Below, one piece after another: positions 33,396-41,765 of a stretch of DNA of 64,000 nucleotides. The position numbers and the translations under genes were made by a program. The stretch's first letter is position 1. Every line of letters starts with the position of its first letter. The notes below the pieces were generated by a model. The model had not been told where the DNA came from, did no database searches, and saw only the letters and a program-made list of their open reading frames with translations. Origin of the DNA: JARBUG01 sp035628915 (GTDB taxonomy: Bacteria > Bacillota > Sulfobacillia > Symbiobacteriales > Symbiobacteriaceae); assembly GCA_035628915.1 (NCBI GenBank), contig DASPIW010000015.1:1-64000 (forward strand), given 5' to 3'.

Positions 33396-34607
33396 ATGAA
33401 GTTCCGCTACCACGGCCGCGACAGCACCGGGCGGGCGCGGGAGGGCACCCTGGACGCCATCGACCGGGCCGCGGCACTAGGCCAGCTTCAACAGTCCGGG
33501 ATGGTTGTCTCCGAACTGAAGCCCGCCGGCTTCAGCCTCAACACGGAGATCAATCTGAGCCCTGGCGGCCGCAAGGTTACTGCCACCGACCTCGCTCTGT
33601 ATTGCGATCAGCTTGCCACCCTGCTGGGGGCGGGCGTGCCGATTCTGCAGTCGCTCCGGGTGCTGGAGGGCCAGTTCAAGGGCAAGAAGCTGGGGCAGAT
33701 CGTGACTGCCGTGATCGCGGCGATTGAGGGCGGCGACAGCCTGAGCCAGGCGCTGCGCCGGCACCGGGAGCATCTGCCCGCCACCATGGTCTATATCACC
33801 TCGGTGGCGGAAGTTTCCGGGCGCCTGGACGAGGCGTATGCCCTGCTGTCACGCCAGTTTGAAGAGGAAGAGAAGCTCTCGCGGAAGGTGCGCTCCGCGA
33901 TGACCTATCCCATCGCCGTGTTGATAATCGCAGTCCTGGTCGTCATCTTCATGCTGATGTTCGTGCTGCCGACATATGCCGGCATGTTCAAGGAGATGGG
34001 TGCCAAGCTGCCTGCCATGACGCGGTTCTTGATGGCGACAGCGACGTGGCTGCGTTCTTATTGGTTTCTTCTGCCGCCCGCCCTGGCTGGTCTGTGGTTC
34101 GGGACGAAGTTGCTGTTCCGCGTGCCGCGTGTCCATGATGCGGGCAACCGGCTGATGCTGAAGCTGCCCCTGGTCGGGGCGCTGCGGTATAAGCGGGAGC
34201 TCTGCCGGTTGTGTAGGACGCTCGCGACGATGAGCCGGAGCGGGGTGCCGCTTATGGCGGCGCTGCTGACGGCCGGCGAGGCGATGGACGGCGGGCCGCT
34301 GAAGCAGGCCGTGGCCGATGTGCAGCGCCGGGTGGCGGATGGCGATACGTTCGGCGACGCCCTCCGGGCGCAAAAAGTGTTTGATCGCATCAGCGTGGAG
34401 ATGATCGCCCTGGGCGAGCAGGCCGGCACCATGGAGACGATGCTCTTCAAGGTGGCCGCCGTGGCGGACAAGGACGTGAATCTGCTGCTGGAGCGTCTGA
34501 CAGCTCTACTGGAGCCGATGATGACGGTGCTGGTGGGCGGGTTGGTGGTTGGCATCATCGTTCCCATGATTCTGCCCATGTTCGACATTCTCGGCCAGGT
34601 TCATTAA
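33396..34607 (+). CDS. pilC: Type IV pilus inner membrane platform protein
   Basis: 403 residues from the ATG at 33396, 7 bases after the pilB stop. Two repeated GspF domains (residues about 65-190 and 270-390), each followed by membrane helices. DLALYCDQLATLLGAGVPILQSL and FDRISVEMIALGEQAG are the standard motifs of the PilC/GspF family. It anchors PilB and the growing pilus at the membrane. Confidence 0.93.
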   Translation: MKFRYHGRDSTGRAREGTLDAIDRAAALGQLQQSGMVVSELKPAGFSLNTEINLSPGGRKVTATDLALYCDQLATLLGAGVPILQSLRVLEGQFKGKKLGQIVTAVIAAIEGGDSLSQALRRHREHLPATMVYITSVAEVSGRLDEAYALLSRQFEEEEKLSRKVRSAMTYPIAVLIIAVLVVIFMLMFVLPTYAGMFKEMGAKLPAMTRFLMATATWLRSYWFLLPPALAGLWFGTKLLFRVPRVHDAGNRLMLKLPLVGALRYKRELCRLCRTLATMSRSGVPLMAALLTAGEAMDGGPLKQAVADVQRRVADGDTFGDALRAQKVFDRISVEMIALGEQAGTMETMLFKVAAVADKDVNLLLERLTALLEPMMTVLVGGLVVGIIVPMILPMFDILGQVH

Positions 34608-34633
34608 GTTAGCTTGAAAGGGTGGGGCAAGAG

Positions 34634-35068
34634 ATGATGCAGAAGCTTCGGAAGAGAGATGGGTTTACCCTGATTGAGCTCGTGGTGGTGGTCGCGATTC
34701 TAGGGATCCTGGCGGTGATTGTTACGCCGAAGGTGCTGGGTGCGATTGAGAACGCAAAGAACAGCAGCATTAAATCCAGTTCCAAACAGATCCAAGTCGC
34801 CATGGAACGGATTAATGCCGAGACTGGCTCATATCCGGATGGAGATGCATTTTGCGACAGCGGCACCGTTACCTGGACCGATAATGGTGATTCCTGCGAT
34901 CCCGCTACCATGGCCACGGTTTTGAAGGACTATGTGTCCCTGGACACCAGTATCATCGATTCTGCCACTTACGATGAAGATTACGTGTTGACAATCAGCT
35001 TTGTGAACGGCGACGAAACGAAGGATTACGAGATCACTCCGGAGGCCGTTGCCGACGTAACCCCGTAA
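34634..35068 (+). CDS. Major type IV pilin (prepilin)
   Basis: 144 residues from the ATG at 34634. Class III signal: short basic leader ending Arg-Asp-Gly, cleaved before Phe-Thr-Leu-Ile-Glu, then the hydrophobic assembly helix ELVVVVAILGILAVIVTP. The globular part is small, acidic and Asp/Thr-rich, with two Cys that could form the usual disulfide. It is probably the main pilin, given its position after pilC and its own terminator. AAAGGGTGGGG is the ribosome site. The GTG at 34622 is the alternative start. Confidence 0.9.
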   Translation: MMQKLRKRDGFTLIELVVVVAILGILAVIVTPKVLGAIENAKNSSIKSSSKQIQVAMERINAETGSYPDGDAFCDSGTVTWTDNGDSCDPATMATVLKDYVSLDTSIIDSATYDEDYVLTISFVNGDETKDYEITPEAVADVTP

Positions 35069-35075
35069 GCAAATC

Positions 35076-35103
35076 AAGGGAGGTCCGCCCGGGCCTCCCT
35101 TTT
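35076..35103 (+). terminator. Partial terminator after major pilin
   Basis: Stem AAGGGAGG / CCTCCCTT with a 10-base GC loop and TTTT. Read-through would give lower expression of the minor pilin and pilMNO genes. Confidence 0.7.
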
Positions 35104-35131
35104 CCCCGTACATGCCGGGAGGTGAACGACC

Positions 35132-35512
35132 ATGCGTGAAGAGCGGGGCAGCATCTACGTGGAAGCGCTGATTGCCGTGGCAATCATGGCGCTGGGCCTC
35201 ATCCCCATCTTCGGCGGATGGTCGCTGACCGCCGGCGCCCAAATTGAAACGGGCCAGAAAAACGCGGCGCTGGCCATCGCCCGGGCCCACATCGAGCCGC
35301 TCCATGCGCTCGCCGGCGAGGACTGGGACGGCCTCCCCGCCAATGAGACAATATCGGACCCCGCCCACCCGGACTACGAAATTCTCCAGACGGCGGTCGC
35401 CCGGCCGGACCAGGCCGGGCTCAAAGACGTAACCATCACTGTCTCCTGGACGGACCGCCGGGGCGCCACCCAGTCCGTCACGCTGGCTACGGCCGTGGCG
35501 AGGAGGCCATAA
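35132..35512 (+). CDS. PilV-like minor prepilin
   Basis: 126 residues. Leader MREERG, then SIYVEALIAVAIMALGLIPIF: a prepilin-type helix with Glu near +5. The C-terminal part is short and strand-rich and ends in an Ile-Thr-Val-Ser-Trp pattern seen in PilV/type II minor pilins. GGGAGGTGAACGACC precedes the ATG. It is 2 bases from the next minor pilin gene. Confidence 0.8.
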   Translation: MREERGSIYVEALIAVAIMALGLIPIFGGWSLTAGAQIETGQKNAALAIARAHIEPLHALAGEDWDGLPANETISDPAHPDYEILQTAVARPDQAGLKDVTITVSWTDRRGATQSVTLATAVARRP

Positions 35513-35514
35513 CC

Positions 35515-35967
35515 ATGCTGTGGCGCCGTCTGCTCAGAGAACGCCGGGGCGTAACGCTCGTGGAACTGATAGTCGGCATCGCCATTGCCGGCCTGATCCT
35601 GATCACCGTGACATCGACCGAAATCTTCGCCTGGCGCTACCGGAAGGCGGATGAACAGGCCTTTGCCGGCCAGGCGGAAGCGACCACCCTGCTGGACCGC
35701 TTCGCACAGGACGTCCGGCAATCAACTGGCATCAGCCTCCCGTCAGAAGGGGCCAGCACCGTGACGATCACCGTTGCCGGTGCCCCGGTCACCTACCAAC
35801 TTGATGTAAACACGAAAGAAATCCGCCGCCAGGGGCGCGTGCTGATGCGCGACGCCACAGGGCTGGCGTTCTATCGGGAAGACGGCGGCCGCACCTTACG
35901 CGCCGTTGTAACCGCCACCCATGGATACCGCCTCGAGAGCCGGGCAACCACGCGGTTGGGGCCGTAA
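35515..35967 (+). CDS. PilW/PilJ-like minor prepilin
   Basis: 150 residues. Basic leader ending Arg-Arg-Gly, then VTLVELIVGIAIAGLILITVT, the class III prepilin signal with the conserved Glu. The remaining part (LLDRFAQDVRQSTG) matches the PilW/GspJ-type globular start. It acts, by family analogy, in the pilus tip priming complex with the PilV-like and PilX-like proteins. Confidence 0.8.
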   Translation: MLWRRLLRERRGVTLVELIVGIAIAGLILITVTSTEIFAWRYRKADEQAFAGQAEATTLLDRFAQDVRQSTGISLPSEGASTVTITVAGAPVTYQLDVNTKEIRRQGRVLMRDATGLAFYREDGGRTLRAVVTATHGYRLESRATTRLGP

Positions 35968-35984
35968 AGGAAGGGGGGATCAGG

Positions 35985-36947
35985 ATGTGGGGAGGCCTTT
36001 TCCGGCACCCGCTGCCGGTGGGCATCGACGTGGGCAGCCGCACGGTCAGCATCGTCCAGGCCGCACCGGCGCGTCGTGGGCTCCGCTGGCGCGTCGTGGG
36101 TGCCACTCAGGTGCCTACGCCGGCGGGCAGCGTGCACGAAGGGCAGGTCGTCGATGTGAAGCTGCTCGGCGAAGCGATCCGCCAGGCTCTGCGGGAGGCC
36201 GGAATCAAGGCGCGCACGGCGGCCCTGGCCGTTCCTGCCCAGTATGGCTTCCTCCGCCGCGTCACCTTCCCGAAGATGCCCCTCAAAGAACTGCGGGCCA
36301 CCATCGATCTGCAGCCCGAGCGCTATATCCCCCTCGCCCGTGAGGGAAGCATCTACGACGTCAACATTCTCCCGGGCGAAACGGCAGACGGGCAGATCGC
36401 GGCGGTAGTGGGCGCCGCACCCCGCCACATCGTGGCCGACCTGATGGCGGCCTGCCGGTTCGCCCACCTGAAAGCGCAGCGGATCGATCTTGAGCCGCTC
36501 GCGCTGAACAGAGCGCTGATCGCAGCGGGCCTGGCCGGCCGGAATTCGTCCTTCGCCGTGGTCGACCTCGGCGCCAGTGCGGCGAAAATCAGCCTGTTCG
36601 AAGGGGAACTGCCCCTGGTGACCCGGGTTGTGGACATGCCCCATTCCGAGGTAGAGGGGAATTTCTTCGCCGGCGTGGGCACGGAGGATCTCTTTTTGGA
36701 TATTCGCCGGTCGCTGGAGTTTGCACTGAATCAATCCGACGCCAGACCGTCGCGGGTTTTCATCGGCGGGGGGGCCGGCGGCGACGAGTTCCTGCTGATC
36801 TCATTGACCGGGTATTTGCGAAGCTTCCTCTCGGGCCGCCTGGCAACGGATTTTCAGGTCGAACCCCTGCAGGCGCCCGACCTCGGCATCAACCAGTCGC
36901 AAATGCTGGCTTTTGGCTTATCGCTGCTGCCGGAGATGCTAACATGA
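35985..36947 (+). CDS. pilM: Type IV pilus assembly protein PilM
   Basis: 320 residues. Actin-like (FtsA/PilM) fold: phosphate-1 loop GIDVGSRTVSIVQ at residues 13-25, phosphate-2 VVDLGASAAKISLF near 188, and adenosine motif FIGGGAGGDEFL near 262. It binds the N-terminus of PilN on the cytoplasmic side. The ATG follows AAGGAAGGGGGG. It overlaps pilN by 4 bases. Confidence 0.92.
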   Translation: MWGGLFRHPLPVGIDVGSRTVSIVQAAPARRGLRWRVVGATQVPTPAGSVHEGQVVDVKLLGEAIRQALREAGIKARTAALAVPAQYGFLRRVTFPKMPLKELRATIDLQPERYIPLAREGSIYDVNILPGETADGQIAAVVGAAPRHIVADLMAACRFAHLKAQRIDLEPLALNRALIAAGLAGRNSSFAVVDLGASAAKISLFEGELPLVTRVVDMPHSEVEGNFFAGVGTEDLFLDIRRSLEFALNQSDARPSRVFIGGGAGGDEFLLISLTGYLRSFLSGRLATDFQVEPLQAPDLGINQSQMLAFGLSLLPEMLT

Positions 36948-37483
36948 TTAACATCAACCTGATCATCAAACCGAAACCGAAAATCAACTGGCGCCGTGTC
37001 GCAGCGACGACCCTGACAGGGGCTGTCATCATGGGCTTCGGAGTCTACGCCGTCAACTGGTGGTCCGACTACCATCAACTCCAAGAAGAAGTCGCCGGGC
37101 TGACACAGCTGGAAGCGACCTACCGTAAGGTGATTGCGCAGGGGAAAACCCTCAAGGATCGGGAAGCTGAGGTGCTCAAGCAGGAGCAGCAGCTAGCTCT
37201 GACCGGGCGGAACCAGGCGCCCTGGGGGCAGGCCGATGTGCTGCAGGCTGTCTTCGCCGCTGCGCCGGCTGATGTGGCCGTGAACGAGGTGGCCATCGAC
37301 AAGAACCAGGCACTGCTTCTCAGCGGGCAAGCTCCGGACTTTGATGCGGCCATGCGCTTTTTGCGTGCGCTGCAGGCCCTCCCGGCCCTGACAGCGGTGG
37401 AGGAGCGAAAACTCGCTACCGTAACCAAGGGCATCACGACCTTTACGTTTGCGGCGAAGGTGCGGCGGGAGGGAGCCCCATGA
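36944..37483 (+). CDS. pilN: Type IV pilus assembly protein PilN
   Basis: 179 residues. The N-terminal MINININLI-type motif (MININLI) is the PilM-binding segment, followed by one membrane helix (about residues 22-40) and a periplasmic-type coiled coil plus ferredoxin-like domain. Overlaps by 4 bases at both ends show tight translational coupling with pilM and pilO. Confidence 0.9.
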   Translation: MININLIIKPKPKINWRRVAATTLTGAVIMGFGVYAVNWWSDYHQLQEEVAGLTQLEATYRKVIAQGKTLKDREAEVLKQEQQLALTGRNQAPWGQADVLQAVFAAAPADVAVNEVAIDKNQALLLSGQAPDFDAAMRFLRALQALPALTAVEERKLATVTKGITTFTFAAKVRREGAP

Positions 37484-38085
37484 ACCGGCAAAGCGTACTG
37501 ATCTGGATTCTGGTGGTAGTGGTCATGTTCGGGCTGCCCCTTCACTACATGGATGCAGCCATCGAGGGGAATCGGGCAAAGCTCAAAGAAGGACAGGCCA
37601 AGCTGGCCCCGCTGCGCAAGGAGGTGGAAGCCCTGCGCCAGCGGGAGCAGCAGCTCACCGACCGCAAACGTGTACTTGAAGCCATCAGTACCCGTTTGAT
37701 CGAAGGGCAGCCATTCGCCACCATTCAGCGGGAACTGACGGCGGTTGCTGTAAAGAGCGGGGTGAGCCTGAGTTCGCTGATTCTGGAGGGACCCGAGTCG
37801 GTGGCGGACCTGTCCGCCGTGGTGAAATACAAGGCTACGCTGCAGGTCACGGGCAATCGCAACCAGTACCTTGAGTTTCTCCGACAGCTAGAGCGCCACA
37901 GCCTGCTGATCGAACTGCCAGAGGTGAGCCTGCGGACGCAGCCACCTGCGGCCAAAGGCGCCGTGCCGCCGGCGTCACAGGTACCACAGGCGACACAGAA
38001 GCCACAGGCGCCACAGGTACCACAGGCGCCACAGGAGCCTCAGGTGCAGCAGTTGTTGGTTCTCGGCTTTTACGCAAAGAAGTAG
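37480..38085 (+). CDS. pilO: Type IV pilus assembly protein PilO with Pro/Gln-rich tail
   Basis: 201 residues. One N-terminal membrane helix (about 8-25), a coiled coil (residues 28-65, charged heptads) and a PilO-type globular domain (70-150). Unusual is residues 165-190, a run of short Pro-Gln-Ala/Val units coded by a repeated CACAGGTACCACAGGCG sequence; this looks like a recent slippage expansion. The last residues (LVLGFYAKK) complete the final strand. It ends the pilMNO operon, and no PilP or secretin gene follows, as expected for a single-membrane pilus. Confidence 0.88.
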   Translation: MNRQSVLIWILVVVVMFGLPLHYMDAAIEGNRAKLKEGQAKLAPLRKEVEALRQREQQLTDRKRVLEAISTRLIEGQPFATIQRELTAVAVKSGVSLSSLILEGPESVADLSAVVKYKATLQVTGNRNQYLEFLRQLERHSLLIELPEVSLRTQPPAAKGAVPPASQVPQATQKPQAPQVPQAPQEPQVQQLLVLGFYAKK

Positions 38086-38090
38086 GACAA

Positions 38091-38128
38091 GTGCCGCCCG
38101 ACCTTCATGCATGAACGTCGGGCGGCAC
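38091..38128. terminator. Bidirectional terminator after pilO
   Basis: Stem AGTGCCGCCCGAC / GTCGGGCGGCACT around CTTCATGCATGAAC, between convergent genes. Confidence 0.8.
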
Positions 38129-38135
38129 TCGTGCT

Positions 38136-39056
38136 TCATTTCATGGGGAGATGGCCCAGCGTGCGGATCGGCCGGTAAAGGTCCGTGGAATCGAAGCGAA
38201 TCACCGGCCCGTACGTCGCCCATGGATCGGATGACGTCACCTGCTTGTTTGCAGCCGATTCTTGCAGGCTGGCGAGGGGGCGCAGCGAAATCTCTGTTTT
38301 GGTATGATCGACAGTAGAGGCCAGGCGGCGGACGACGAGGTAGGTGCCATTGTCCATCAAAGTCAGCTCGTTCTTGGCGAACCCCCCGGGCCAGCCGTCG
38401 ACCACGTCAACCACGGACCAGGCGATGTGAAAGCCTTCGCGGGATGAGGCCGGCTGGACCCGTCGGGCGGCATCTTCCAGCCATTTCGTCAACTCGCCGG
38501 GCGCCTCGCGCACCGCCTTCTCCCACGCCGGGTAGTCTGCCACCCGGATGAGCCCGACCAGCGCAACGCCGTTTGTGTGGGTCATCTTCTGGTATTCGAC
38601 CCGGAATGCAGCCCCTCCCTGAGCGAAGCTGCTGAAGTCTGAAGTCAGGGCTTTCTTAGCATCATCGATGGTAATGGCGGGGCCGGTGAACTTCGGCGGC
38701 GGCTCCGGATTGGCCGAGTGGATGTTGCCGTCTTCCAGGGGCGTTTCGCCTGGCAGCCCTGGAATGCTGATCACATTCGACGGCGAATTGGCAGCGTTGT
38801 TGGATGTGACGATGCGCCAGGACGGGTCTGGCGGCGGCGCCGGGACCGTCACCGCGGGGGCCGCGTTTTGGACCGGCGGAACGCTGACCTGCTCCTCGGC
38901 GACGGGGGCCTCCCGGGTAGCGGACCCGGCAGGATTGGTGTACGAGGCGATTGCCATGCCGGTGACGAAGCCGAGGGCGAGAATCACGGGAATGGCAGCC
39001 CATAGCGTCCAGGGGGGCAGGCCGCGCGGATGTGATGGATGATGTGCTGAATCCAC
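38136..39056 (-). CDS. Uncharacterised membrane-anchored extracellular protein
   Basis: 306 residues. A short cytoplasmic N-terminus, one membrane helix (about 17-38), a Pro/Ala-rich linker (40-85), then a soluble outer domain with mixed helices and strands (about 125-300). No catalytic motif recognised. The GTG at 39056 follows GAGGAGGGG. It is divergent from the O-antigen-ligase-like gene; only 34 bases separate the two starts, so they share control signals. A surface role near the pilus genes is plausible. Confidence 0.6.
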   Translation of the reverse strand: MDSAHHPSHPRGLPPWTLWAAIPVILALGFVTGMAIASYTNPAGSATREAPVAEEQVSVPPVQNAAPAVTVPAPPPDPSWRIVTSNNAANSPSNVISIPGLPGETPLEDGNIHSANPEPPPKFTGPAITIDDAKKALTSDFSSFAQGGAAFRVEYQKMTHTNGVALVGLIRVADYPAWEKAVREAPGELTKWLEDAARRVQPASSREGFHIAWSVVDVVDGWPGGFAKNELTLMDNGTYLVVRRLASTVDHTKTEISLRPLASLQESAANKQVTSSDPWATYGPVIRFDSTDLYRPIRTLGHLPMK

Positions 39057-39090
39057 GGGTTTCCCCTCCTCTGAATACCAAGGTGATTGT

Positions 39091-40935
39091 ATGCGCAGGC
39101 GGTTCTTGATCGGGTTGATGGTCCTGCTGCTAGGCGCCGGCGCTTTCTGGGACGGGCTGTATGCGCCCGGTCAGCAGCTGGCGGCAACGGCGGCGGCGAG
39201 CCTGTTGGTTGCGTTTGCTGGCGGGACCGCGCCGTTGACCACGCTGGAAGCGGTGCTGCTGACGGTGTTCGGCGCGGCTGCCCTGATTTCTCTCCGGGCG
39301 CCCGCCGCGGCCGGCGCAGCCGCACATGGTCCGCTGATTGCGGCGGGCTGGCTGCTGGCGTTCTGGCTTGGCCGCCGCCTGGCAGACGAAACGTGGGTGC
39401 AGCGGACATTGTGTTGGCTTTGGGCCGTACTCGGGCCGCTGATGGTATTCGGCGGCCTGGCAGCGATGTCCTATCTGCCGGTGCACCATTCCGGGCGGCT
39501 GGCGTCGTTTCTGGGGTACCCCATCGCGGTCGGCGCACTCGGGCTCCTGGGTATCGCCGGATCGTTGCCCTTGCTCGCGGGCGGGCGCCGGTGGGCGCCG
39601 TTTCTGGCCTGGGGCAACGGCGTGGCCATTTTGCTGTCGGGTTCACGGGGCGTCTGGGCGGCGGCGCTGGTGCTCGCGGTCTATCTGGCCTGGGCCAACC
39701 GGGGGCTGATCCGCCCGCTCTGGTGGCCCATTGCCGGGGCTCTGGCGGCAGCCTTGTGGATCGGCCCGGCGGTGGCCGCCCGGGCGCCGCTTCCCGCGCT
39801 GCTTGCGTTCTTGCTCATTGGATTGACGGTGATTCTCGCCGGATGGTTCCCCCGGTTTTCTTTCGTGGCCGTCCCGGCGTGGGTGGTCAGTATGGCCTTT
39901 GCCGCCCCGGGATGGCGTTGGCTGGGCGGTCGGGCCGCTGCATTGTCCGATGGTTCATCGATTGAACGCATGACGTTCCTCAAAGACGGGCTGAAAATGG
40001 CGGCGGACCTGCCCGGGGGGGCCGGCTTCAAGGCCTGGACGGCCCTCCACCTGCAGGGGGCGAGCTACGGCTACTATTCGGCCGAAGCGCATAGCGCTCC
40101 CATCGACCTGACGCTGGCTTTCGGCTGGCTGGGCGGGCTGGTCTTTCTGGTGTTGTTGATGCGCTTTCTGGTCGGCCTGCGCCACGGGCGGGCCTGGGAC
40201 GGCTGGCGTCTCGGTGCCCTGACCGGGCTCGGCGCCCTGGCGCTGCACGCCCTGGTCGACTGGGACCTGAGCTATGGCCTGTTTGCGATGCCGCTCTGGC
40301 TCGGCTTCGGGCTGGTGTCGCCGCCCGGCGCCGGGCGGCGTTGGCCCCACGGGGCCGCCGCCGCCCTGGCCGGACTGGCCACGGCGGGCGCCGTGGTCGT
40401 GGGCGCCGGCGACGCGGCGACCGTGCTGGCCCAGCGGGCCCTGGACGCCGCCCGCCCGGACGCGGCGGCGCGCCACGCCGCCCTGGCCGTAGCGCTCACT
40501 CCCTGGAACGACCTGGCCCGGGCCCAACAGGGGCGGGCGTTAAGCGCCCTGGACCGCACGGAGGAAGCGGTGGCGGCGTTTGCTGTGGCCAGGCGGTATG
40601 GCGCATTCGAGCCCTGGTACGCCGAACTGCAGGCCCGGGAACTGCTCCGGGCGGGGCGCCCCGCCGCGGCCGCCGCCGCCTACCGGGAGTTCGTCCGGCT
40701 CTGGCCGTGGTACGTGCCCGCCTACGAGGCGGCGCTCTCAGCCCATATAGACATGCTGTTCCGGGCCGACCTGGCCGGCGACCGGGCGACGGCCGCAGAG
40801 ATCGCTGCGAGCGGGCGGGAAATCCTCGGGCAGCTGGACCGGCAGAAAGCGAAAGAGCCGGCGGGGCGCCCCCGCCAGCCCATGAACCTGGACACGCCCA
40901 CGATTCGCCAGGCAAAAGAAGTGTTCAAGGGGTGA
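39091..40935 (+). CDS. O-antigen-ligase-like membrane protein with C-terminal TPR
   Basis: 614 residues. Residues 1-430 hold about twelve membrane helices with a large outer loop near 290-350 (the Wzy/O-antigen ligase arrangement, with an early SGSRGVWAAALVLAVY segment). Residues about 440-590 are TPR-like helices. Such Wzy_C/ligase-TPR proteins join sugars to lipid carriers or proteins. Placement next to type IV pilus genes makes pilin glycosylation or polymer ligation a reasonable guess, unproven. AAGGTGATT precedes the ATG. The stop lies inside its terminator stem. Confidence 0.75.
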   Translation: MRRRFLIGLMVLLLGAGAFWDGLYAPGQQLAATAAASLLVAFAGGTAPLTTLEAVLLTVFGAAALISLRAPAAAGAAAHGPLIAAGWLLAFWLGRRLADETWVQRTLCWLWAVLGPLMVFGGLAAMSYLPVHHSGRLASFLGYPIAVGALGLLGIAGSLPLLAGGRRWAPFLAWGNGVAILLSGSRGVWAAALVLAVYLAWANRGLIRPLWWPIAGALAAALWIGPAVAARAPLPALLAFLLIGLTVILAGWFPRFSFVAVPAWVVSMAFAAPGWRWLGGRAAALSDGSSIERMTFLKDGLKMAADLPGGAGFKAWTALHLQGASYGYYSAEAHSAPIDLTLAFGWLGGLVFLVLLMRFLVGLRHGRAWDGWRLGALTGLGALALHALVDWDLSYGLFAMPLWLGFGLVSPPGAGRRWPHGAAAALAGLATAGAVVVGAGDAATVLAQRALDAARPDAAARHAALAVALTPWNDLARAQQGRALSALDRTEEAVAAFAVARRYGAFEPWYAELQARELLRAGRPAAAAAAYREFVRLWPWYVPAYEAALSAHIDMLFRADLAGDRATAAEIAASGREILGQLDRQKAKEPAGRPRQPMNLDTPTIRQAKEVFKG

Positions 40936-40961
40936 GCCACAACAGCTCACCCCTTGTTGTT
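40927..40961. terminator. Terminator overlapping a stop codon
   Basis: 11-bp stem AAGGGGTGAGC / GCTCACCCCTT; the stop codon of the ligase-like gene lies in its left arm. The tail is GTTGTT. Confidence 0.75.
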
Positions 40962-41319
40962 ACGAAATCATGCGGACGAGTTTGCGGTAGCCTTCGGTGC
41001 CCCCGTCGTAGTGAAGGGCCACGGTGGTGACCAGGCCGGCCGTGGGCTCGAACTTGAGTTCCACATGGCCGTCTTCGTCGCAGCCGAGGCCGTTGATGCG
41101 GTCGATGGGCAGGTCGTAGCAGCGCTCGCCCCGCTGATCCACCAGCCGCAGGCGGTTCGCCACCCGGCCCACCCAGAACTCCCCTGCGTTCCAGATGCCC
41201 GGATGGCCATTGAGGTAGGTGAACTTGAGCATGTAGGGAGAGCCGTTCAGCCGCTCCGCTGCCCGGCGGCGGTACGCTTCGGCACCCTGCAGAAAAGCCC
41301 GGATGGCGCCCATGTCCAT
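40960..41319 (-). CDS. Uncharacterised small soluble protein
   Basis: 119 residues from the ATG at 41319 (GGGAG nine bases upstream; the GTG at 41328 overlaps that site). An early helix (AFLQGAEAYRRRAAERL) is followed by a beta-rich half with many charged residues. No transmembrane segment or family recognised. It is the third gene of a minus-strand run (with the selenoprotein and the gene at 42230) but is separated from the selenoprotein by 61 bases. Confidence 0.6.
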   Translation of the reverse strand: MDMGAIRAFLQGAEAYRRRAAERLNGSPYMLKFTYLNGHPGIWNAGEFWVGRVANRLRLVDQRGERCYDLPIDRINGLGCDEDGHVELKFEPTAGLVTTVALHYDGGTEGYRKLVRMIS

Positions 41320-41380
41320 GCGTTTCACTCCCAGCGAAATGGTTCACCTTGAGTGTACCAAATACTGGAAAGAAATGCAA

Positions 41381-41662
41381 CTAGGTCAGTTCCGGATGCT
41401 GCAGCCAGAATTTCTCGTAGGCCGGCGACCAGTCCAGCTCGGCGCCGTCGCCGAGGCGGGACAGGAAACGATCCAGGTAGACCTTGACGGGACCGGGGCC
41501 GTCGACCACCAGGGTATCGTCTTCGTAAGGCTCTGCCAGAGCCTGCCCGATGTTGGGACCGCCTCAGCCCATGCCCCGGAGGTAGATTCGCAATCCGCGC
41601 TTGTCATCCGCGTCCTTCAGCAGTTCATGCAGTTTCGCTTCTGCAGCAGGGGTTAGCTTCAA
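41381..41662 (-). CDS. HesB-like selenoprotein with in-frame TGA (Sec33)
   Basis: 93 codons, broken at codon 33 by TGA (41564-41566), so ordinary callers miss it. Read through, the protein starts LKLTPAAEAKLHELL (first residue Met at a TTG), continues LRIYLRGMG-U-GGPNIGQALAEP and ends SPAYEKFWLQHPELT. HesB-like (seleno)proteins are an established selenoprotein family of anaerobic and Firmicute genomes, with Sec in place of a Cys before Gly-Gly-Pro. A hairpin suitable as SECIS begins about 20 bases after the TGA. The frame is intact on both sides with normal codon use, unlike a decaying gene. The TTG follows GAGGTGATTCACG. Function: an IscA/HesB-like Fe-S or redox role is likely but uncharacterised. 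selA, selB and selD are not in the window. Confidence 0.8.
41528..41544 (-). promoter_or_regulatory. Putative SECIS hairpin
   Basis: On the minus strand, AGGCTCT-GGC-AGAGCCT, a perfect 7-bp stem with a small GGC loop. The loop lies about 26 bases after the TGA, within the distance expected of a bacterial selenocysteine insertion element, and the loop begins with G residues as SelB-bound elements do. Confidence 0.6.
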
Positions 41663-41765
41663 CGTGAATCACCTCTGCTTTTTCTTTTCCGCGCGCCGCC
41701 CGTAGGCTCCTGCCCTTCCCAGCGCAGACGCGCCATTTACGGGTGCTGCCCGGCGCCGCACTACA

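Noticed and set aside
41381..41662. TGA at 41564 as an ordinary nonsense mutation (pseudogene)
   Set aside because: Both flanks stay in frame with normal codon use, and the position, family pattern and hairpin fit selenocysteine. Selenoprotein is preferred, though the genome's Sec machinery is not visible here.
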